From NCBI RefSeq assembly GCF_001281315.1, contig NZ_CP012477.1, positions 186,001 to 250,000 on the forward strand: 64,000 bases of DNA. Reading direction: 5' to 3'. Each line of letters begins with the position of its first letter. Within the stretch, counting starts at the first letter, position 1. The notes below the pieces were generated by a model. That model ran no database searches. It was not told the origin of the DNA and was given only the letters and a program-made list of their open reading frames with translations. This stretch comes from Arthrobacter sp. ERGS1:01. GTDB lineage: Bacteria; Actinomycetota; Actinomycetes; Actinomycetales; Micrococcaceae. The position numbers and the translations under genes are program-made. Below are positions 44,294 to 53,230 of the stretch, piece after piece.

Positions 44294-44740
44294 ATGAAGA
44301 AACTATTCTATTCGGCGTTTGGCTACATGGTCATTGGCGTACTTTCGGGCCTGTTTTACCGCGAATTCACCAAGGGCAAGGACTTTACCGGCTACACACA
44401 GCTCTCCATTGTGCACACGCACCTGCTGACCCTTGGCTTCATCGTGCTGTTGATCGTGCTGATTCTGGAGAAGCTGTTCACACTGTCCCGGTCCAAGCTA
44501 TTCACCTGGTTCTTCTGGACGTACAACACCGGTCTGGTCCTGACGGCGGCTATCATGGTGTGGCACGGCATCCTGCAGGTTGACGGTGTCACCGAGGTCT
44601 CCGGCGCAATCCCGGGGATCGCGGGATTGGGACACATCCTGCTCTCTGTTGGCATGGTGCTGCTGTTCCTGGCCCTGCGGACCCGGCTGGTTGGCAGCGC
44701 CGTGAAGCACGACGACGCCCGGGCCGCCGTCGCCGACTGA
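44294..44740 (+). CDS. DUF2871 membrane protein
   Basis: A 148-residue protein with four membrane helices: SAFGYMVIGVLSGLFYREFT, VHTHLLTLGFIVLLIVLILE, FFWTYNTGLVLTAAIMVWHG and GLGHILLSVGMVLLFLAL. Conserved His residues in the second and third helices are typical of DUF2871, whose function is unknown; the pattern recalls small haem or copper membrane proteins. ATG 44294 follows GGGGG. It is convergent with the SdpI-like gene. Confidence 0.82.
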   Translation: MKKLFYSAFGYMVIGVLSGLFYREFTKGKDFTGYTQLSIVHTHLLTLGFIVLLIVLILEKLFTLSRSKLFTWFFWTYNTGLVLTAAIMVWHGILQVDGVTEVSGAIPGIAGLGHILLSVGMVLLFLALRTRLVGSAVKHDDARAAVAD

Positions 44741-44773
44741 CGGCCTCGGGAGCTCGTCTAAAACCCCGGCTGA

Positions 44774-45118
44774 CTACCGCATCTCCAGGACTCGTTTTGC
44801 TGCCTTGGTGCCTTTTGCCGCGCCGACAAGGATGCCTGCCAGCAGCAGCCCGCAACCAACGAGGATGGCCGTGGCCTGCAAGGGCTCAGCAGGCAGGAAC
44901 GCTGCAAGGACCGTGGCGGCCATGGCTGCATAAGCGCCGATGAGCGTCGGCGTTTTGGCTGCTTTATGGGCGGCGAGCCAGGTTTGCTCATTGGTCATGA
45001 TGGTGGGCGTCCTGATCCCCGCCATCCCGTTGACGCCAATCCGGCCGTCAGCGCAACGGATGGCGACAAAGACAATCAGGAAATAGCAAACAATGAGCAG
45101 GACCACGGCGAAGATCAT
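44774..45118 (-). CDS. SdpI-family membrane protein
   Basis: A 114-residue, three-helix protein. The segment GIRTPTIMTNEQTWLAAHKAAKT between helices 1 and 2 is the SdpI signature (IR-T...W..aH..A). SdpI in Bacillus gives immunity to the SdpC toxin, but most family members, including lone copies like this one, have no known toxin partner. No sdp-like toxin gene is near. TAGACT lies exactly 6 nt before the ATG, consistent with a leaderless mRNA. Confidence 0.8.
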   Translation of the reverse strand: MIFAVVLLIVCYFLIVFVAIRCADGRIGVNGMAGIRTPTIMTNEQTWLAAHKAAKTPTLIGAYAAMAATVLAAFLPAEPLQATAILVGCGLLLAGILVGAAKGTKAAKRVLEMR

Positions 45119-45197
45119 GGTTCCAGTCTAAGGAAACGGCACCCGGCGGAGGGCCACCCAACGGGCTGGCTTCATGCGAAGGCTATGATCCTTGCCT

Positions 45198-45590
45198 ATG
45201 AAACCCGAGCCACACCACCACATCCGCATCGCACGCCCGAGCCGTGACATTGAAGCCGCCATTCGCTTCTGGGTCGACGGCGTTGGCCTCACCCTCCAAG
45301 GGCGCAAGGACGACGGGGGTACCGGTCACAAGCTTGCGTTCATCGGCTGGCCGGAGGCCGCCTGGCACTTGGAAATCGTCGAAGACGGCGCCTTGCAGCC
45401 GTCACCCACCGCCGAGGACCTCCTGGTGATCTACCTTGGAGGGCCCATCGACGCAGGCGCCGTGTCGCGGATCGAGGATGCCGGAGGCGTTCGCGTTGCC
45501 GCACGCAACCCCTACTGGGACGAGCACGGCATGACCTTTACCGACGCAGACGGGTATCTCCTGGTACTTGCCACGCGCGACTGGGCGTAG
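45198..45590 (+). CDS. VOC-family (glyoxalase-like) protein
   Basis: A 130-residue single VOC unit. It starts HHHIRIARPSRDIEAAIRFWVDGVGL, has HLEIVED as a metal-site strand and ends MTFTDADGYLLVLATRDW, so His and Glu/Asp metal ligands are plausible. Such proteins are lyases, dioxygenases or antibiotic-binding proteins; no closer assignment is safe. ATG 45198 is chosen with TATGAT 8 nt upstream (leaderless pattern); a TTG two codons earlier is less likely. Confidence 0.8.
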   Translation: MKPEPHHHIRIARPSRDIEAAIRFWVDGVGLTLQGRKDDGGTGHKLAFIGWPEAAWHLEIVEDGALQPSPTAEDLLVIYLGGPIDAGAVSRIEDAGGVRVAARNPYWDEHGMTFTDADGYLLVLATRDWA

Positions 45591-45690
45591 GGGGCCGGAG
45601 GCCGGGGGCGGCGCAATTGGCGGCCTCAGTCCCACCCAACTTCGTCGACGCCCGTGATCGCGAATCCCGGCGGACACGGCGTCCGCAGTT

Positions 45691-46020
45691 CTAACCCGCC
45701 GGTGTCGCTTTCCGTCGAACGACTAGCCAGCGAGTGGCGAGCAGTACGGCGGTGAGCGCGAGGGCGCACATCGCGATCAACCCGTCGGAGGGGCCCAGGA
45801 ATGCAGTCAGGACAGGGTGTTCGGCGGTGGTGGCCGGGTCAAAGGTCCATGAGACGTCCCGGGAGCGGACTCCGGCTCCGGTGGCATGTCGCTCGCCACC
45901 AAGCGCGCGGGCAAGCCCCGGACGCACCAACGCATTGAGCAAAATTCCCACCGCGAGTGGTGCGATCATGCACAACAAAAACACCGCGTCCTCGCGGCGA
46001 AAACGCCGGCCTTCACTCAT
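45691..46020 (-). CDS. small membrane protein, hypothetical
   Basis: A 109-residue protein with two hydrophobic helices (about 13-33, VFLLCMIAPLAVGILLNALV, and 80-98, GLIAMCALALTAVLLATRWL). About 45 external residues lie between them, and both ends are basic. The topology places the loop outside the cell. I recognise no domain. It lies between a VOC gene (convergent) and a HAD gene and has no evident operon. Confidence 0.55.
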   Translation of the reverse strand: MSEGRRFRREDAVFLLCMIAPLAVGILLNALVRPGLARALGGERHATGAGVRSRDVSWTFDPATTAEHPVLTAFLGPSDGLIAMCALALTAVLLATRWLVVRRKATPAG

Positions 46021-46125
46021 GTGCCTGTCACCGCCACCACGCCGCCAAAGGGTCCACGCCTGAAAAATACCACACCGGATGGCGCGGAGACGGCCATTAA
46101 CGGGCGGCCGCCCAAAGCCCGGGTG

Positions 46126-46821
46126 CTATCCGAGATCGAGGTCCAGGCATTCGGGGCCGAGCGCCGGAACGATGATCCGGGCGTGTTCCTTGAGGACCTC
46201 GATCGGGTGCGTGCCTTCCACGCAGATCGCGATCATGCCGGCGGCCTCGACGGCGCCCAGCCCCGGCAGCGAATCCTCGAACGCGGCAACCCGGGCCGGT
46301 TCCGCCAGGCCCAACACCGCAGCGGCGCTAAGGAATCCCTCCGGGTTCGGTTTGCCATGGGCCACGTCCTCGTCCGTCACAACCACGCCAAACAGATCCA
46401 ACAGCCCCGCGCGTTCCAGGGCGGGAATCACCTGCGCCCGCCCGGCCCCGGTCACGACGCCGAGCTTCAGGCCCGCGGCGTGCAGTGCATGGACAAGGGC
46501 TCTGGTTGCCGGATGGATCGGGCTCTGCCGGGCCACCCGGGCCTGGTAGTCGGCGTCGATGAGCGGCAGGAAGAAGTCCACCCCGCGATCCTGGACGTCC
46601 GCCGGGGCGAGGGCCAGGATATCCGCCATGATCTCCCGGTCGCTGCGCCCGGCCAGCTCCGTCTGGTACTGCAGCTTGGTGACGGTGACCGAGCACTCCG
46701 TGGCAGCCAACTCGATGTAGAGCGCCCTGAGTATGCCCTCGTCATCGGAGAGCGTGCCGTTGAAATCAAACAGCACCCCGTCCAGGGAAGTCAGGGTCAA
46801 CGTGGTGGCGGCTACGCCCAT
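46126..46821 (-). CDS. HAD-family hydrolase (beta-phosphoglucomutase-like)
   Basis: A 231-residue HAD phosphatase or mutase. Motif I is VLFDFNGTLSDDEG: the nucleophile Asp is present but the usual second Asp (DxD) is Asn. Motif II is GVVTGAG, and motif III/IV are KPNPEGFL and AAFEDSLPGLGAVEAAGM. The helical cap lies at about 25-90. ATG 46821 follows GAGG at 10 nt and gives the usual N-terminus; longer frames upstream look non-coding. Substitution of the second Asp may mean a changed reaction. Confidence 0.82.
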   Translation of the reverse strand: MGVAATTLTLTSLDGVLFDFNGTLSDDEGILRALYIELAATECSVTVTKLQYQTELAGRSDREIMADILALAPADVQDRGVDFFLPLIDADYQARVARQSPIHPATRALVHALHAAGLKLGVVTGAGRAQVIPALERAGLLDLFGVVVTDEDVAHGKPNPEGFLSAAAVLGLAEPARVAAFEDSLPGLGAVEAAGMIAICVEGTHPIEVLKEHARIIVPALGPECLDLDLG

Positions 46822-47065
46822 GGCAAGGGTCCTCTTCTGCAAGTGATGGTGGGCCCGCAGCGGTCCGGCCGGCCGGCCGCACGCCGGGTGCCCGTCGTCG
46901 TGCGCTCCCGGGCCAGGCCGGTTGGCGCACTCGTGGCACACTAGCCCGGCCGAGTTAACGCCGGGCAACATCGCGGCCAACGCTGGGAATCGAAAATTGC
47001 CGGGCGCCCGGCTGGTTGCCGGGTTGATGTTCTACCCTTGGAGCACAGCCTGCGAAAGGGGCAGC

Positions 47066-47944
47066 ATGGCAGCGACTTCCAGCGGCCAAGGCATGGAGAA
47101 TTCAACCGGTAAGGACAAGGGAACCGGCCGGGGCAAGCGGCAGGGGCCGCCAAACCCCGCCGTCGTCATCGCCACATCGGCGGCCTTTGACGAGCGGGGC
47201 AAGCCGAAACCCGCCGTGCACGGCATGCTGCTGAAGGCCGTGGAGGTGCAGCGGCCCCTGGTCCTGGCAAATTTGCGCCGGCTGCGGCGGAAGTACCCCA
47301 ACGCCACCGCTTTTGAGCTGAGCCGGCGCTTGGAACGCGACTTCCTCAACGGCGTGGGCACGGGCGGGGCCGCCATTGGCGCCACGGCCATCATCCCCGG
47401 CATCGGCACGGTTGCCGCACTGTCCATTTCGGCCGCGGCCACCTTGGTCTTCCTCGAGGCGACGGCCCTCTACGCCCAATCCGTGGCGGAATTGCACGGC
47501 ATCCGGCTGGCCGATCCCGAGTTGGCCCAGGTCACCGTCATGGCCATCATCTTGGGCGAGGAAGGCACCGCCATGTTGCAGGGCCTGACCGGCCACGCGC
47601 TGGGCAACGGCCGCACCCCCATGCAGGCGTGGGGCAAAACCGTGGGCAAGAGCCTGCCGGTTTCCGCAGTCCGGGGCATTGCCGCGTCCATGCAAAAACG
47701 GTTCCTGAAGAAAATGGCCGTCAAGGGCAGCGTCTCCGTGGTGGGCAAGGCCCTGCCGTTCGGTGTCGGGGCGGCGGTGGGCGGCGTCGGAAACTATATG
47801 ATGGGCCGGGCCGTCATAGCCTCCACCCAGCGTGCGTTCGGGCCTGCCCCGCTGGAGATCCCGGCCGAATTGCGGGCCGAACTGGACGCGCCGAGGGGCA
47901 GGAAGGCGATCGAGGCCATGGGCCCCAAGGCCGACCCCGCCTGA
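47066..47944 (+). CDS. EcsC-like membrane-associated protein
   Basis: A 292-residue protein with a charged, low-complexity first 45 residues. A region with two short hydrophobic glycine-rich stretches follows (GTGGAAIGATAIIPGIGTVAAL, about 115-137). A C-terminal EcsC-like block (KGSVSVVGKALPFGVGAAVGG then NYMMGRAVIASTQRAFG) comes at about 225-270. EcsC proteins associate with membranes; their function is unknown. ATG 47066 has AAAGGGG 5 nt upstream. It is flanked by divergent HAD and convergent DUF445 genes. Confidence 0.6.
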   Translation: MAATSSGQGMENSTGKDKGTGRGKRQGPPNPAVVIATSAAFDERGKPKPAVHGMLLKAVEVQRPLVLANLRRLRRKYPNATAFELSRRLERDFLNGVGTGGAAIGATAIIPGIGTVAALSISAAATLVFLEATALYAQSVAELHGIRLADPELAQVTVMAIILGEEGTAMLQGLTGHALGNGRTPMQAWGKTVGKSLPVSAVRGIAASMQKRFLKKMAVKGSVSVVGKALPFGVGAAVGGVGNYMMGRAVIASTQRAFGPAPLEIPAELRAELDAPRGRKAIEAMGPKADPA

Positions 47945-47977
47945 CGGAACCGGCGGAAGCGGCGCGCCTAGCCGGGC

Positions 47978-49264
47978 CTAGTGGAACACCAGGGTGGCCA
48001 CGGTGAAGATGGCCAGCCCGGCCAGGGACCCCACCACGGTGCCGTTGATGCGGATGAACTGCAGGTCCTTGCCCACCTGGAGTTCGATCTTCTCGCTGGT
48101 CTCCACGGCGTCCCAGCGTTCCACGGTGTCCGTGATGATGGAGGCGATCTCGTGCTTGTAGGTGCGCACCAGGTAGGACGCGGCATCTGAAATCCAGGCG
48201 TTGGCCTTGCCCGCCAGCTCGGGATCGGTGGCCAGGCGCGTGCCAAAGTCCTGCACGGCGGAGGTGAATTTCAGCCGCAGCTCCGAGTTGGGATCGTCGA
48301 CGGCGGTGAACAGGGCGGTCTTGACAGTTTCCCAGGTGCGTCCGGCCAGTTCGCGAACCTCGGGATCGCCCAGGACCTGGGCCTTGATGGATTCGGCGCG
48401 GGCGATCATGACCGGATCGTGCTGGAGTTCCTGGGCTAGGTCCTTCAAGTAGTTGTCCAGTTGCAGCCGCAGCTCATGCCGGGGATCCTCCTGCACGGCC
48501 CGGGCAAACTTGTAGATCTCGGTGTAGATCTTGTCGCCCACCAGGCCGTCGACGAATTGTGGCACCCAGCTGGGGGAGCGGTCGGAGACCAGCCCGCTGA
48601 TGGTGGCGTGGTTGGCCTGGATCCACTGGGTGGAACGGTCCACCAGGAGGTCCACGAGCGCGTGGTGGTGCCCGTCGGCGAAGACGCGTTCGGCCACCTT
48701 GCCGATGGGCGGACCCCACGCCGGCTCAACCACATGCTTGCGCACCATTGACTCGATGACGTCCTTGACGTCGTCGTCGTTCAACACGGCCATGGCCCCG
48801 CGCATGGCGGCGGCACCTTCCGTGGCCACGCGCTGGGCGCTGGCCGGCTTGGACAGCCAGCCGCCCACCTTTTGGGCGATCTGAGTGTTGGCCAGCTTGT
48901 CCGCCACAACGGTTTCGGAGAGGAAGTTGGTCTCCACGAACTCGCCCAGGGACGCGCCGATCTCATCCTTGCGGTTGGGGATGATGGCGGTGTGCGGGAT
49001 CTTCAAGCCCATGGGGTATTTGAACAGGGCCGTGACGGCAAACCAGTCGGCCAAGGCGCCCACCATGCCGCCCTCGGCGGCCGAGCGCACGTATCCGAGC
49101 CACGGGTACCGGCTCTGGAGGGCGAAGGCGAAGCAAAAGATGACGGCCATGGCAATCAGCAGCGCCAGCGCAATGTTCTTCATCCGGCGCAGCGCGGCGG
49201 CTTTTTGCGCATCGGTATCCGGGCGAAGGCTTGTTTTACTGCCGGGCTGTTGTAGTTGCGCCAT
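47978..49264 (-). CDS. DUF445 membrane protein (YjiN-like)
   Basis: A 428-residue protein with an N-terminal membrane helix (about 30-50), the DUF445 hallmark AAEGGMVGALADWFAVTALF, a long helical external or cytosolic middle and a C-terminal membrane helix (NGTVVGSLAGLAIFTVATLV). The function of the family is unknown. ATG 49264 is chosen because TACGCT lies exactly 6 nt upstream. This promoter overlaps head to head with that of the GDPD gene; only 22 bp separate the two start codons. Confidence 0.85.
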   Translation of the reverse strand: MAQLQQPGSKTSLRPDTDAQKAAALRRMKNIALALLIAMAVIFCFAFALQSRYPWLGYVRSAAEGGMVGALADWFAVTALFKYPMGLKIPHTAIIPNRKDEIGASLGEFVETNFLSETVVADKLANTQIAQKVGGWLSKPASAQRVATEGAAAMRGAMAVLNDDDVKDVIESMVRKHVVEPAWGPPIGKVAERVFADGHHHALVDLLVDRSTQWIQANHATISGLVSDRSPSWVPQFVDGLVGDKIYTEIYKFARAVQEDPRHELRLQLDNYLKDLAQELQHDPVMIARAESIKAQVLGDPEVRELAGRTWETVKTALFTAVDDPNSELRLKFTSAVQDFGTRLATDPELAGKANAWISDAASYLVRTYKHEIASIITDTVERWDAVETSEKIELQVGKDLQFIRINGTVVGSLAGLAIFTVATLVFH

Positions 49265-49286
49265 GAGGCAAGCGTAGCGTGGTGCC
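49265..49286. promoter_or_regulatory. overlapping divergent -10 boxes of two leaderless genes
   Basis: The whole gap between the DUF445 and GDPD start codons is 22 bp. TAGCGT (49275-49280, plus) and TACGCT (49276-49271, minus) share two bases and each sits 6 nt from its start codon. Any -35 box must lie inside the opposite coding sequence. The two promoters cannot be occupied at once. Confidence 0.6.
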
Positions 49287-50147
49287 ATGACAGTACAGGT
49301 CTACGCCCACCGCGGTTCCAGTGCCCGCTTTGCCGAACACACCCGCGCCGCCTACCTGCAGGCCCTGGCCGACGGCGCCGACGGGGTTGAGTGCGATCTC
49401 CACCTCAGCGCCGACGGGGCCCTGGTGCTGCTCCACGACGATGACGTCGACCGGACCTCGGACGGCACGGGGCCCGTGGCGGAACTGACCCTGGCCCGGT
49501 TGCGGGAACTCGATTTCAGCAGCTGGAAGGGCGCGGCAATTCCGCCCGAATACGGCGGCACCTACGAACAACTCCTCACCCTCGACGAGCTGTTGGATAT
49601 TTTGGCTGCGGCCGGGCGGCCCGTGGGCCTCGCCATCGAGTTCAAATACGGTGTGCGCTTTGACGCCGATCTGGTGGACGCCGCCCTGGAACGGCTGCGC
49701 CTGCGCGGCTGGGCCCCGGCCGGCCCGGCGGCAGGCAACGTGGCCGTCTCCTTCATGAGCTTCCACCCGGACGCCGTCAAATACCTGGCGGAGCGGGTGC
49801 CGGCCCCGCAGCTGTGCCAGCTGCTGGAGGAGGTGGACGCGGCCGACCTCAGTGAAGACCTCGATGTGGGCCCCATCGCCGGGCACACCCTGGCCTTCTT
49901 GCTGCGCCGCGCCATGGCCGAGGGTGAGGAACTGCTCGACGACGGCGTCGCCGGGATTGCCGGACCCGGCGTCGAGTACCTGCGCGCCAACCCGGACAAC
50001 GCGCTGCGGTGGCGCGATTCCGGGCGCACGTTCCGGGTATGGACGGTGGACACGGCCGGGGACCTGGCCCTGTGCCTTGAACACGGAGTGGCCGAGGTGA
50101 CCACCAACCGGCCGGCCGAAATCCGGGCACTGCTGGCCCCTGTGTGA
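49287..50147 (+). CDS. glpQ: glycerophosphodiester phosphodiesterase
   Basis: Hydrolyses glycerophosphodiesters to glycerol-3-phosphate and an alcohol. The 286-residue TIM barrel begins VYAHRGSSARFAEHT (catalytic His), then GVECDLHLSADGALVLLHDDD (metal ligands and second catalytic His) and DRTSDGTG; IEFKYG and FRVWTVDT follow in later strands. There is no signal peptide, so it is cytosolic like other actinobacterial UgpQ/GlpQ2 forms. ATG 49287 has TAGCGT exactly 6 nt upstream (leaderless). The symbol is by family only. Confidence 0.88.
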   Translation: MTVQVYAHRGSSARFAEHTRAAYLQALADGADGVECDLHLSADGALVLLHDDDVDRTSDGTGPVAELTLARLRELDFSSWKGAAIPPEYGGTYEQLLTLDELLDILAAAGRPVGLAIEFKYGVRFDADLVDAALERLRLRGWAPAGPAAGNVAVSFMSFHPDAVKYLAERVPAPQLCQLLEEVDAADLSEDLDVGPIAGHTLAFLLRRAMAEGEELLDDGVAGIAGPGVEYLRANPDNALRWRDSGRTFRVWTVDTAGDLALCLEHGVAEVTTNRPAEIRALLAPV

Positions 50148-50175
50148 TCGCAGCCGCGTGTGGTTGCATGGACAC

Positions 50176-52053
50176 ATGGCATCGCGCATTGAGGACTATG
50201 CACTTCTTTCGGACATGCACTCGGCCGCACTGGTCGGGCGGGACGGAAGCATCGACTGGCTGTGTTTCCCGCGGTTCGATTCGCCGTCGGTGTTCACGGC
50301 ACTGCTCGGAACCGAGGAGCACGGGCGGTGGCGCATTGCGCCGCTGGAGGCAACCATCACGAGCCGGCGCTACGTGGGCAGTTCATTCGTGCTCGAAACC
50401 GTCTGGGAAGGGCCAACCGGGAGCGCACGCGTGCTCGAGTTCATGCCCGTCGGCGACAACCCGGCCTCCGTGGTGCGGCGCATCGAGGGAATCTCCGGCA
50501 CCCTGAAATTCCATGAGGAAATCGTGATCCGGCCCGGCTACGGCAAGGTGCTGCCGTGGGTGCGCCGGCTCCACGACGCCCCGGGGCGGCCCGCCATCCT
50601 GGCCGTGGCCGGGCCCGACGCCTTGCTGCTGCGCGGCCACCACCTGCCCGTCGCCGTCGACCACAAACACAGCGGCACGTTCTCGGTGAAGGCCGGCGGG
50701 CGGGTGGAGAAGGAGTTCATCTGGTACCCGTCGCACCGACCGGTGCCCGAGGACGTCGACCTCGACGCGGCGCTCGCGGCCACCCTGGCCCACTGGCAGG
50801 GCTGGGCGGAAAACTGCGCCCAGGACGGCAAGTACATGCCGCTCGTGGAACGCTCCCTCCTGGTGGTGCGCGCCCTGACGGACGAGGAAACCGGTGGGAT
50901 CGTGGCCGCTCCCACCACCTCGCTGCCGGAGGATTTTGGCGGCGCCCGGAACTGGGACTACAGGTTCTGCTGGCTGCGCGACACCGCCCTGACCCTGGCA
51001 GCCATGCTTACCCACGGCTACGAGGACGAGGCGCTGAAGTGGCGGGACTGGCTGCTGCGCGCCGTGGCCGGCGACCCCGAAGACCTGCAGATCATGTACG
51101 GCCTCGCCGGCGAACGCGACCTGGTGGAGGGCGAACTGGACCATTTGCTCGGCTACGAGGGCTCGGCGCCCGTGCGGATCGGCAACGGCGCCGTGAACCA
51201 GTACCAGGCGGACGTGGTGGGCGAGGTGATGGTGTCCCTGGAAAAGCTCCGGCTGGCCGGCGGCGAGGAGGACCATTTCTCCTGGCCGCTGCAGCTGTCC
51301 ATGCTGGATTTCGTGGAACGGCACCTGGGGGACCGTGACCACGGAATCTGGGAAATGCGCGGGGAACTGCAGAATTTCACGCACTCACGCGCCATGATGT
51401 GGGCCGCCTTTGACTGTGGCGTCCGCGCCGTCCGCGACCACGGGCTCGAGGGTCCGGACTGGCGGTGGGAGCGGCTGCGGGACCAGCTCCGGGACGAAAT
51501 CATGGAGCACGGCTTCAACAAGGAACTGAACACATTCACGCAGACTTACGACGGCACCACCACGGACGCGGCCCTGCTGGTCCTTCCGCATGTCGGCTTC
51601 ATCGCCTACGACGCCCCCGAGATGGTCGGCACGGTCGCGGCCATGGAGCGGGAACTGCTGGATCCCGACGGGCTGCTCATGCGCTACCGCACGGACACCG
51701 GCGTGGACGGGCTGGCCCCCGGCGAGCACCCGTTCCTGGCCTGCTCGTTTTGGCTCGTGGAGCAATACGCGCACACGGACCGGCGCGAGGACGCCATTGC
51801 CCTCATGGACCAGCTGGCCGGGTACGCCAATGAGCTGGGACTGCTTGCCGAGGAGTACGACGCCGGGAACTCACGGATGGCCGGCAACTTCCCTCAGGCC
51901 TTCTCCCACCTCGCCCTGGTGCGGGCCGCCGATGCGCTGCACGGCACGGAGTTGCTGAGCCTCGCCGCGGGCGCCGCCGCTCCAGCTGCCGCCGCCGTGC
52001 CGGTGACTACCGTGCCGGCCTCCGGCGCCGGCCGTGAAAGCATGGGGTCATGA
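50176..52053 (+). CDS. glycoside hydrolase family 15 protein
   Basis: A 625-residue cytosolic GH15 enzyme of the bacterial trehalase/glucoamylase-like group. The N-terminal beta domain contains ALLSDMHSAALVGRDGSIDWLCFPRFDSPSVF, the most conserved stretch of the family. The (alpha/alpha)6 barrel carries RNWDYRFCWLRDTALTL (substrate binding) and two acidic catalytic candidates near WEMRGELQNFTHSR and NFPQAFSHLALV. It cleaves alpha-glucosidic bonds; trehalose is a frequent substrate in actinobacteria. TTGCAT lies 6 nt before ATG 50176. The DoxX gene overlaps its end by 4 nt. Confidence 0.87.
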   Translation: MASRIEDYALLSDMHSAALVGRDGSIDWLCFPRFDSPSVFTALLGTEEHGRWRIAPLEATITSRRYVGSSFVLETVWEGPTGSARVLEFMPVGDNPASVVRRIEGISGTLKFHEEIVIRPGYGKVLPWVRRLHDAPGRPAILAVAGPDALLLRGHHLPVAVDHKHSGTFSVKAGGRVEKEFIWYPSHRPVPEDVDLDAALAATLAHWQGWAENCAQDGKYMPLVERSLLVVRALTDEETGGIVAAPTTSLPEDFGGARNWDYRFCWLRDTALTLAAMLTHGYEDEALKWRDWLLRAVAGDPEDLQIMYGLAGERDLVEGELDHLLGYEGSAPVRIGNGAVNQYQADVVGEVMVSLEKLRLAGGEEDHFSWPLQLSMLDFVERHLGDRDHGIWEMRGELQNFTHSRAMMWAAFDCGVRAVRDHGLEGPDWRWERLRDQLRDEIMEHGFNKELNTFTQTYDGTTTDAALLVLPHVGFIAYDAPEMVGTVAAMERELLDPDGLLMRYRTDTGVDGLAPGEHPFLACSFWLVEQYAHTDRREDAIALMDQLAGYANELGLLAEEYDAGNSRMAGNFPQAFSHLALVRAADALHGTELLSLAAGAAAPAAAAVPVTTVPASGAGRESMGS

Positions 52054-52448
52054 AGCTCACCACAGTCAGCGCCTGGGCCATGGCCGCCCTCCTGGGCACC
52101 AGCGCCGTCAACCACCTGCGCAAGCCGGAGTTCTACTACGTCATGGTGCCGCCGGAGCTGTGCACCGACAAGGGCGGCCGCTTCGGCGTCATGACCCGGC
52201 GCCAGTGGGTGCTGGCCTCCGCCGCGCCCGAGGCGCTGGCCGCCGTCGGACTGCTCCTGCCCGGCACCCGCAAGGCCGCAGCCACCGCCACGGCCGCCAT
52301 GTATGTCGGCTTCACGGCCGGCCACGTGTCGGCGCTGCGGCGGGCCTGGGGCCCCGACGGCTCACCCAAGGCGCGCTGGATCCACGCCGTCCGCCTACCG
52401 CTGCAGGCACCCCTCGTGGCCTGGGCCTGGAGCCTGCGCAAGGCATGA
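52050..52448 (+). CDS. DoxX-family membrane protein
   Basis: A 132-residue, four-helix membrane protein. It begins VSAWAMAALLGTSAVNHLRKPEFYYVMVP, the DoxX-like segment with conserved Asn-His. The middle has VLASAAPEALAAVGLLLPGTRKAAATATAAMYVGF and the end is PKARWIHAVRLPLQAPLVAWAW. DoxX-like proteins are linked to redox or lipid metabolism, but roles are poorly defined. The ATG overlaps the GH15 stop and the azlC start overlaps its stop, so the run GH15-doxX-azlC-azlD is one coupled operon. Confidence 0.75.
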   Translation: MKLTTVSAWAMAALLGTSAVNHLRKPEFYYVMVPPELCTDKGGRFGVMTRRQWVLASAAPEALAAVGLLLPGTRKAAATATAAMYVGFTAGHVSALRRAWGPDGSPKARWIHAVRLPLQAPLVAWAWSLRKA

Positions 52449-53230
52449 AGCTAAGGGATTCACCGGCGGCGAAGATCGGGGCCTCGATCGCCATTGCCAC
52501 CGGCTTGTACGGGGTGTCCTTCGGGGCGCTGTCGGTGGCCTCGGGCATGAGCTTTTGGCAGACCATGGCCCTGAGTTTGCTGCTCTTTAGCGGCGGTTCG
52601 CAATTTGCGTTCATCGGCGTGATTGCCGGCGGCGGCTCCGGGCTGGCCGCCATGAGCGCCTCAGCCCTGCTGGGGATCCGCAACGGCGTGTACGGCATGC
52701 AGCTGAACGCGCTGCTGCGCCCGTCCGGCTGGCGCCGCTTTGCCGCCGCCCACGTGACGATCGACGAATCCACGGCCACGGCAACCGGCCAGAGCGAGCC
52801 CGACGAGCAGAAGCGCGGCTTCTGGGTGGCCGGCCTGGGCATCTTCCTGTTTTGGAACATCATGACGGCCGTGGGCGCCTTTGTGGGCGACGCCCTCGGG
52901 GACCCCAAGCAGTGGGGCCTGGACGGGGCCGCCGTCGCCGCGTTCCTGGGCCTGTTGTGGCCGCGCATCAAGGGCTTCCAACCGGCCGCGATCGCCGTGG
53001 TGTGCGCCGTGGTGACCCTCCTGGCGGTACCTTTTGTGCCGGCCGGGGTGCCCATTTTGGTGGCGGCCCTGGTGGCCGGGCTGATCGGCTGGTTCCGGCC
53101 CGGCCATGGTGCCGGGCACGACGGCGACGGCATGGAACCGGACATTGAGCCGTACCGACACGACGCCGGTACGCACCCTGCGCACGATTCCCGCCGCGGC
53201 GACGGGGTTGGGGAAGGGGCCGGCGGATGA
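52445..53230 (+). CDS. azlC: AzlC-family branched-chain amino acid exporter subunit
   Basis: A 261-residue membrane protein of the LIV-E/AzlC family, the large subunit of branched-chain amino acid exporters. The conserved block ATGLYGVSFGALSVASGMSFWQTMALSLLLFSGGSQFAF is at residues about 18-56, followed by six to seven more helices and a hydrophilic His/Asp-rich tail. ATG 52445 gives the standard start and overlaps doxX by 4 nt. It also overlaps azlD by 4 nt. Confidence 0.88.
   Translation: MKLRDSPAAKIGASIAIATGLYGVSFGALSVASGMSFWQTMALSLLLFSGGSQFAFIGVIAGGGSGLAAMSASALLGIRNGVYGMQLNALLRPSGWRRFAAAHVTIDESTATATGQSEPDEQKRGFWVAGLGIFLFWNIMTAVGAFVGDALGDPKQWGLDGAAVAAFLGLLWPRIKGFQPAAIAVVCAVVTLLAVPFVPAGVPILVAALVAGLIGWFRPGHGAGHDGDGMEPDIEPYRHDAGTHPAHDSRRGDGVGEGAGG

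Noticed and set aside
44774..45118. SdpI-like protein as immunity of a toxin system
   Set aside because: Neighbouring genes (DUF2871, VOC) are not sdpC-like or secreted toxins; lone SdpI homologues are common.
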